64,000 nucleotides of DNA, taken from NCBI GenBank assembly GCA_026874595.1, contig CM049311.1:60330453-60394452 (forward strand). The letters are read 5' to 3'. Position 1 is the stretch's first letter, and each line of letters opens with the position of its first letter. A program made the position numbers and the translations under genes. Positions 29,801-38,800 of the stretch are shown in pieces. Origin of the DNA: Sipunculus nudus. Taxonomy: Eukaryota > Annelida > Sipuncula > Golfingiida > Sipunculidae. The notes beneath the pieces were generated by a model, which ran no database searches, was not told where the DNA came from, and saw only the letters and a program-made list of their open reading frames with translations.

Positions 29801-32800
29801 GAATCACCCACTATAACAGTATTATCATCTTAAATAGAACACAAAACTAAACAACTTGCCCATTGATCAGAAAATGAAACCTATGGGGTCATCAGGTGCA
29901 CTGCTTCACCTGCTTTCAGTATGTGGACACATTATTGTGTGACTAAAGTGATGTCTATTTTTTTTGCTGTGTATATTTTTTAAATTCCATATATAATATA
30001 TCTGTATCTGTATTCACATCCTTGTTTTGCTTGATGTGATGTGCAGTGTTACTCGATGTTATAGAAAACATACACTTGTTACTATGTATAGGAAAATTGC
30101 ATCCTGTACTTGTCATAGACTTTATGGTATTATATAGTTAATCAAAACTGTGTGTGTATAAATATATATGTATACATATTCAATAGGTGACTAATGTAGG
30201 TCACTACTGACCAGTGCGATAACCACCTCAATGATTATAGCACAGGTCAGTACTCACCTACTCTCTCAACTACCAAAACTGCATTTCATGAGCAGTTGGT
30301 AAGATATATATGTATATGTATTTTGAAATGGATATATTTTCAGTTGCCCTGTAAGATTTATTTGAATATCCACAGAGAAAAAAATATTTGTTTAAATCAT
30401 ATGTTCTTAAGCCATTAAAAGAAATTCTTCCGTTAATACTTTATTATTTAGTTTTCCAAAGTCACTGTTATTTGCCTTTGTAATCAAGCAGTATAAACTG
30501 ACTTGAAGTTGTAACATTACATGTAACCTTATAATTTTCCAGCTGTTTGGACCAAATATACATCCCCAGCACTGTGTCATTGCTCATGTGGAAGGTGTTG
30601 TAACAGTCACACCTACCAGCCGGGATGCAGAGACCTATGTGGATGGACAGCGGATATTTGAGACCACAATGTTACGTCATGGGATGTCTGTCCGATTTGG
30701 TCAGAGGAACTTTTTGCGATTTTGTGATCCGCGAGCAGAGGAGGTCAGTGCTAGTTTATTTATCTTATTTTAGTTACTTTAGGTATTCCTTAACATGAAT
30801 TGATTGATTCATTATTAATGATATCTATTAATGGCATATAAGCTGGGTATTGGTCATTATGGACTGCGGTATTGGTCAATATGGACTGCCATAGTGGGGA
30901 TGCAGTCTGGATTGAAAATATCACAAAATATTTCTGTTCATACAAATTGTGAGTATTCAATTTTTGTGTAACGGGAAATCAGATAGGAACCAGGTACATG
31001 TATTGGTTATAGCTCAATGAAATGTTATGCAAGTCGTGAGGTTTGTGAGGCTTGTATTTCATGGCTGGCGAGCGGTTTAGGTGAGCCTGCCATGATTGAC
31101 ACAGGCCAAGCAAAATCTCATGGCTTGCTTTACATTTCATTGGGCTATAACTGATTTGTCCCACATGCCCTGCCCCTTGGTCAAAGGTCACGCGTGTCGT
31201 TTTTTTGGCTACGCACCAGTTCTTTGCCATATTTGGAAAGTCCCCATGCAACTTCACTTGCATGCATGATCACTTTTCATGACCCTGTGATGCAAGCAGA
31301 TTTGAACATGCTGTTAGAACAAAGGAAAATACGCCGCATGTGGGACAAATCCTGGTTATTAAAACCAGAATATAACCTTTCATACTTACATAAAAATAGT
31401 GAAGTATTAAGTGTGTAATAATTACACACACACACATTCAGAAGTACACCTGAATTACATATTATACAGAATACAACAACCCATCTATAATACAGATATA
31501 AAGTACTTAACTTGCATTTTCAGATGATGAGGAAACAGCAAGGAGGTGGTATGGACAGGAGCATGCAGGAACGCATGGGACCACCAAGCATGTATGGACA
31601 GCAACGACCCCAAGGACAGCAGGCCCTGGAAACATCCTTTGACATGGAGGGTCATGTCCATACATCAGGAATGCCAAACAGCCAAAAACCAATGTATGCA
31701 ACAAATATATTTGTGTATTTTACATTTATTAAAATCATGGGTCCCTCATTGTTAATACCCAGCAATAGGAGTGATACCACACCCAGTATTAGCAGGTGCA
31801 GTAGACACCAGGCCTGGTTGATACCAGGATATAAAATAAGAAGAGGCTTGTCATGCTGCCCTGTCATTTAGTCCTAAACCAAAATGTAACTCTGCACATG
31901 TACATACTTTAAAGGTTATGGTTAGTGAAATTAGCATAATAAATGGAAATGGTTGATTACCTTCTTAAAAAATTAAAAAGAGAAAGCATTATGTTTCTGG
32001 TAGTGCATATAAACTAAATTCAAAGTGTTTCATGCATTGTTACAGGCATAAGCTATGTACAGGATTATGGATGGCACATGACTGTGCATTCACATAGAGT
32101 ATAGCACTTAGGCAAATGAGTACAATTCTAATAGAGAGCAACATTCAGCCAAGTTACATTTATGTCATGCTCGCACGATGGTCACAATTTCATGCTCATG
32201 TCAGATAAACATGTCAAATATCTTTGACTACTGATCACTTAAATTTTTGTTCTTAAAGCAGTAAAATAAATATCTGTTGTCTTTTTATAATGACAGGTGC
32301 TATAATATCTTGGATGAAATACATTATCATGCTCTTGAAACTCAGAGGCTGCAGTGTGACCACTAAAAGGAAATCAGAAGTATATGGGCTGTCATTCATG
32401 GGCTTCAGGTTGAAGAATCTAGTCATACCTGTCAAATTTTTGGTTTCAGGCATGGTGGCATGGAGGGTCCTCATGGTCCTGGGGAACCCCCTTACGGTGG
32501 ACCACCAGGATACCAAGCAAAACCTGCAGACAATCTTCTTCCAGCATCTCTGGACTTCAGGGAAGATGGTATGTTCCGTTATATGTTGTAGATACCATGT
32601 TAATTGGCTCTCAGGAAAAACAGTAATACAGTCTATTGGCCCATATCAGTAAAAATTGGTCTCTTTGGAAATAAACAGTTATTGATTTTCAGCGAGAGAA
32701 TGTTGATAAAATAGCTGTGATTTTATGTCAAATGAGAATATAAAATTTATATTGATAACCATACCACATCATGGCTGAAAAAAAAATAAAATCAAAGTAC

Positions 32801-35800
32801 TGCTTTGTCTTGATAAGGCTACATGTTTACTTGCCCTGAAGTATCATATTAGAATGCAAAAATATTTGCTGCAATTTTTTTGTGAAATACTTGTAAAGAA
32901 CAGTCTAAAGACTGTGTTTGCCCTACCAGTTAGTGGGATTTTTCATGTCCATACAAGTTCTTGTCAGAGCAGTCATTAATTGTATGAATACTTGTCAGAA
33001 ATGTTGATAACCATGTTTGTTATTGTAAGAACCATTGCTGGTGGTATCTGTTGTTGTATTAACTTACTATCATGGTGGTTGTGATATGATTTTGAATATA
33101 TATGTATTTTGCAGGTGAGGATGCATTCCTGGCAGCAATTGTTGGTGACATTAATGTAACTAATGTCCAGTTCAAGTTGGCACCTACATATACTTTGTAC
33201 ATGGCAGCAAGACATTACATATCTAAACGAGTCAGCCCTGCTGAGAAAGCCCAGCGAATTTCTAACTTTGTGAATAAACTTGCCAATATGATCCAACACA
33301 CAATAGAGGTATGACTTGAATTTTAACATTATTTTCTTGTTTCTGTGAAAAATATCTGTTTTGCTACCCATTCTTAAAGGAAATAGCACATTGAGGGGTG
33401 AAATGTGGTTTTCATATCTCACAAATGACAAATAATTAAACCATTGCAGACTTCCTTTTCAATATGGATATACAGCTGATTGATAGGTGAGATGAATTCA
33501 TTTTAATGATCATGGTTTCTCTAAGAAATTTATTTTCTGTTGTATGTGTAGGGAAAGCTTTTAGATTTAAGACAGAAGAAGAAAAGTTTTATTCAAATAT
33601 GGTCTCACAGCCAAACAAACCAGGCTAAAGAAAAATATTCACAGCTGTTGATCCTTTTGAATATTAATGACCTTTAATCTACATTTGGATATATAAAGAC
33701 GTAGAGTGCATGGTGATGGCCTTGTGTTTCAGGATGGCCGGACGTCAGCCCCTCTGCTGTCTTTCTGGATGGCCAACGCGTCAGAGCTGCTGCACTTCTT
33801 CAAGCAGGACCGTGATATCAGCCAGTACAGCCTGGACACTCAGGACGTGCTGGCGGACGCTGTTGAAGGAGCGTTCTCTCATCTGGTGCGCTGTATGCAG
33901 GAGGAACTCCAGTACTGTATGGGAGCCTTCCTGGACAACAGTGATGAAGACCTGCATGACATGGAGGGTACAGCTTCAGTTAATTCTTGTGTAGTAAAAA
34001 CTTCCCAATTGTAATACCTCTGTCTGTCTGTCTGTCCACAAAATTTGTTTCTGTTTGATTACTCACTAGTTAGAGCATTGAAGTTTAGATTGAAAAATTT
34101 GATTTAAACTTTACTTATATGTGACCTATCACAGATTGAAGAATCCTGCCTAAATTGGGGTTAAAAAATCATATACCGAGGTCACAAGTTGTTTACTATT
34201 TGGTTTTCTATTACAAATATATCTTCATTCACACTGACTGGCCTTTGTAACAAAATTGGAATCTGCAGGACATGCCTAACTTTTCATTGTTCTAGATATC
34301 ATCTCATAATCAGATGATGAACACAAAGGTCTGTGAACCACAAAAAACTTGTAGGTTTCATATGTTATCTTCACATAACAAGATGTAGTCTGTTCCTTTA
34401 AAGATGTTAATTGTATCCGCCAAAACAGAGTTTTGCGGATACTATGTTTTCAGCCCGCCGCTGCCGCTGCGGCATAGGTGTCCGGAGAATCCTCCATAAC
34501 CGCTGGGCGGAATTTCACGAAATCCGGGATTATGTTCCCTGTGAACTGCTGCGCCCCAATTTTGTTTTGACCTCTGACTTTTCCTCTGCGCACTGCGTCC
34601 GTTTGTGCGTCTGTTCCACACATAAACCCACATATCTGGGGAACCGTTTGACCGATCAGGAAAATTTTTTTGCACAAATGTAGCCTTGGAGAGCTTTATA
34701 ACATACTCAAAAAATGGTGGCGCCACCTGCAACCATGTTTGCACAGTGTCCATCTGTTCGTCTGCCTTGGGTAAAAATCAATCATATCTCTGCAGTGACT
34801 TGACTAATTCACCTGAAATTCGGCATGCATATACATCCTGGATAGCTTTTCTGATTTTATGACAGGTGGCGCCACCTACATTCACGTTTTACGCTGCAGA
34901 CATCCAAGCTCATATCTCGGGAACCGTTTGACCGATCAGGAAAATTTTTTTGCACAAATGTAGCCCTTGGAGGGCTTTATAACATACACAAAAAATGCTG
35001 GCGCCACCTGCAACCATGTTTGCACAGTGTCCATCTGTTCATCTGCCTTGGGTTAAAATCACTCCTATCTCTGCAGTGACTTGTCTAATTCACCTGAAAT
35101 TCGGCATGCGTATACATCCTAGATAGCTTTTCTGATTTTATGACAGGTGGTGCCACCTACATTCAACGTTTACGCTGCAGACATCCAAGCTCATATCTCG
35201 GGAACTGTTTGACCGATTGGGCCAAAATTTTGCATGTGTATAGATCTCACATAGCTCTTTATCATACGCAAAACTGGTGGCTCCACCTGCAGCCATTTTT
35301 GCACAGCTCCTGTCTGTTTGTCTGCCATGGGATAAAATCACTCATATCTCGGCAGTGGTTTGACATATCTGCCTAAAATTTTGCAGGTTTATACATTCCT
35401 GACAGCTCTCTTGATTTTATGACAGGTGGCGCCACCTGCATTCTAGTTTATGCAGCAGACATCCAAGCTCATATCTTGGGAACCCTTGACCGATTGGGCC
35501 AAAGTTTTGCATGTGTATAGTTCTCACATAGCTCTTTATCATACGCAAAACTGGTGGCGTCACCTGCAACCATTTTTGCTCAGCATCCATCTGTTTGTCT
35601 GCCACAGGCTAAAATTACTCATATACATGTAGTGGTTTGACTTATCTTCCTTAAATTTTGCATATGTATACATCTTGGACGGCTTTCTGTGGTAGGGGGG
35701 GGCAACCTACATACACAATTTGGCTGCAGACATCCATGCTAATATGCAACACTTCACTCTATTTCCCCTTGCCACTCAATCCATGCCTCACTTCACCTGT

Positions 35801-38800
35801 TCCACTCTGATTTAGGAGGATACACGTAGTCGCTTGTCCACTACCCGTATTCTAGTTTATTCTTATTATTTTTTGGGTATGATATCTCAGAAAGAGAATA
35901 AGGACTCAAACAATTTTTGAGGTCAATATCTGTAAAATTTATTGCAGGTGATATGAATCCACCACAAAGCCGGTATTCTAGGGGTCGACCTGTTATAGGT
36001 GAGTTTAATTTAAGAAGGCACGATTCATTCAGTAGCTGGTGTGGCTTAAAAGAATGTCTCTGTGTTAAAGATGTCCTGTTAACATTATTCAGTATTTTTG
36101 TTAACTGAAAGTAGAACAAAATGTGGCAGCTCCATGTACAAGCAGCAAATAAAGCAGCAAGCAGATATACATTAAATATTTAAACCAGGTGATATATACT
36201 TGATATTTGCTTTAATTTTACAAAGACAGTTATTTTTTTGTGCCCATCAAGAATTTAACTTTCTGTTTAAATAAATATAAAACCCTGCCTGACTTGGTGC
36301 CCTGTAGTAGTAAAATTTTCAGTCCATTTTGGAATAGCTTCTGTGCACTTTATCTTATGAACCATTCAAGTGATTCCTGTAAAATGTTTACATGAGAAGA
36401 TTTACATAGGCCTACCTTGAGAACAACGGTTTGCACCAGGAATAATGCAGATGTCAACTTTTAAATGTAAATAAAATACACAAGTCCTAAAGCACTTGTG
36501 GTTAGCTGGTGAATCTAGTTCTACCCCCTCCCCCATGCATATAATTATACTTTTACGAAGATTGTTTATGCTGGAGGTTCCTGTGTGGATTTGTGCATCT
36601 CAAGATAAAATGTTGCCTTAACATGGTTGTAAACTCTTGTAATAGCTCTGACGATTTTATGATATGAACCAGTAGCATTAAAAACCAGGATGCCATTCAT
36701 GTGATTCAAATATCATCTGGTACAAAATAAAATAAAAAAAATTGATTAACAGAATTTTATTATTTATATACATTTACTGTTTATTTACAGGAGATGTCCT
36801 GCATGCTCTCTCCCAGGCCATGGCATTACTGCGTCGCTGCCGCGTGAACGCTGCTTTGACCATTCAGTTATTTTCTAAACTGTTTCATTTCATCAATATG
36901 TGGCTGTTTAACAAGCTTGTCCTGGAGCCCCGTCTCCAGCTGTGCTCACAGCTTTGGGGTGCACGCCTGAAACGACGACTGGGCAAAGTCAGTGTTTGGG
37001 CGGAGAAACAGGGACTGGAGCTGGCTGCCGACTGTCACCTGGCCAGGATCATGCAGGTTAGTTTACTTTGTCTGTAGCAGGACCTGGTATCGGTGACACT
37101 GCTCGGCTTGTAACATTTGTTTCTAGGGTAGGAAATAGGTAGAGGGCTGAAGGGTCACTGGTGCCTGAATTTTTATAGTCGGCCAGCTTTCAGAGCCTCT
37201 AAAATGAGAAGATCCAGACATTTCAGACTTTGCCCGTATTTCTGAGGGCCAGTATAGCCTTTTAATAAATTCTAAAGAATCATAAAGGATAAATATATAT
37301 ATAATAAACTCTTTATTCACAGTTTCCATGAGGACACAGTGGAGTGATCAAGCCCCTCCCTCCCCATTCCCTTCCCACTTCCCTCGGCCTCTTACCAACA
37401 CTTCCTGTTCCCCTCCTCAACACACACACACCACCCATGTATGTATGTGTTTGATGAATCACAAATCGTGCACTAAATATCACAGTATATATGGATGGGT
37501 ATGTTATTATTTTTGCTTAAAGTTTGGACTTGAGGTTTGTAAATTAAACTTATTTCACTTTCAGACACATAAAACATACTTCCTAGAATCTGTGTAGGGC
37601 CCACACAGGTGTGATGTTACTATCAGATATACTGGGTGTGCTTTTTTCCTTGTTTTAGTAATTGGCTACTCCACCCTGTGTACAGGCATGTACAGCAGGA
37701 TTTAAGCACTGACACTGGTTACACCAGTAATCTGCTGATAACATCCTGTTCAAGAGTTATTTTTAGCAACATGTCTATGTAAATCTATATATATGTGTGT
37801 ATAAAAACACCTTTCAGCACAGTCAAATCAACTGAAGCAACTGTTTAGTTATTGATTATTCATGAAGAGTTGAGACAAAAGCATAGTGAACTTGACCTAA
37901 GAAGAGCAGGGATCTACAATATTAACTCTGATACTAATTATATGTGTTGAATCATATGGTGGGTTAAGTATTGTGGTTTGTATTGTACCGTGAAATAATG
38001 TATCTGAGCAGCCATGGTGTTAACTACAAGACACATATGGATAAATTGATATCATTCCAGGCGGCTCATTTGTTGCAAGCCCCAAAAGGTAGTGCAGACG
38101 ACATAGCCAGTATCAGCTCTACGTGCTTCAAGCTCAACTCCCTGCAGATGCGTGCCTTGCTGAGCCATTATATCCCAGGACCTGGGGAGCCTCGTATTCC
38201 CCATGAGCTCATAAATAGTGTGGTATCAGTGGCAGAGAACACAGCTGATGAGCTAACGAGGTCTGATGGACGTGACGTGAGGCTGGACGAAGAGCCTGAC
38301 TTACAGCTGCCTTTCTTACTACCAGAAGACGGCTACTCGTGTGATATTGTTAGGGGTGTGCCAAACGGACTCGGGGACTTCCTGGATCCACTCTGCCAGA
38401 ATGGTAGGCATCAAAGTTGTTGTTATTGTAATCTTTATTTCCTCCACAGAGTGGAGAATCAACAATTTCACAATAATATAACATAAGACGAAATTCAATA
38501 CAATATTAAAAGATTAGGTGTGCAATGTAAATCAATCACTTTTACATTATGAATATTCCTATGAATGTCGAAAGATGGTTACCTCAAATTTTTTTTACAC
38601 CAAGTATGTAAGGAACAATTGGAAAACTTTTTAAAGTTATAGGGTTATTGGAATCACAAAACTTGTATGATTCCTGTTGCATTGTGAGAATCTGTAGAGA
38701 AAAACTGCAGCATATGAGGCCAGTTTTACTTGCCATTTTGCCTCTCTTGTAGGTTTATGCCGTATATCAGTACACCAGCAGGCCCCAGGCACCTGGACTG

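Noticed and set aside
32976-33431. 151-codon minus-strand frame
   Set aside because: It lies opposite the afadin exon at 33115-33308 and is a shadow of that coding sequence plus introns.
34442-34753. Frames with RTNGRSAQRKSQRSKQN-like peptides (also near 55058 and 61501)
   Set aside because: They recur in every family B copy from the GC-rich 5' part of the element and disagree with each other in register.
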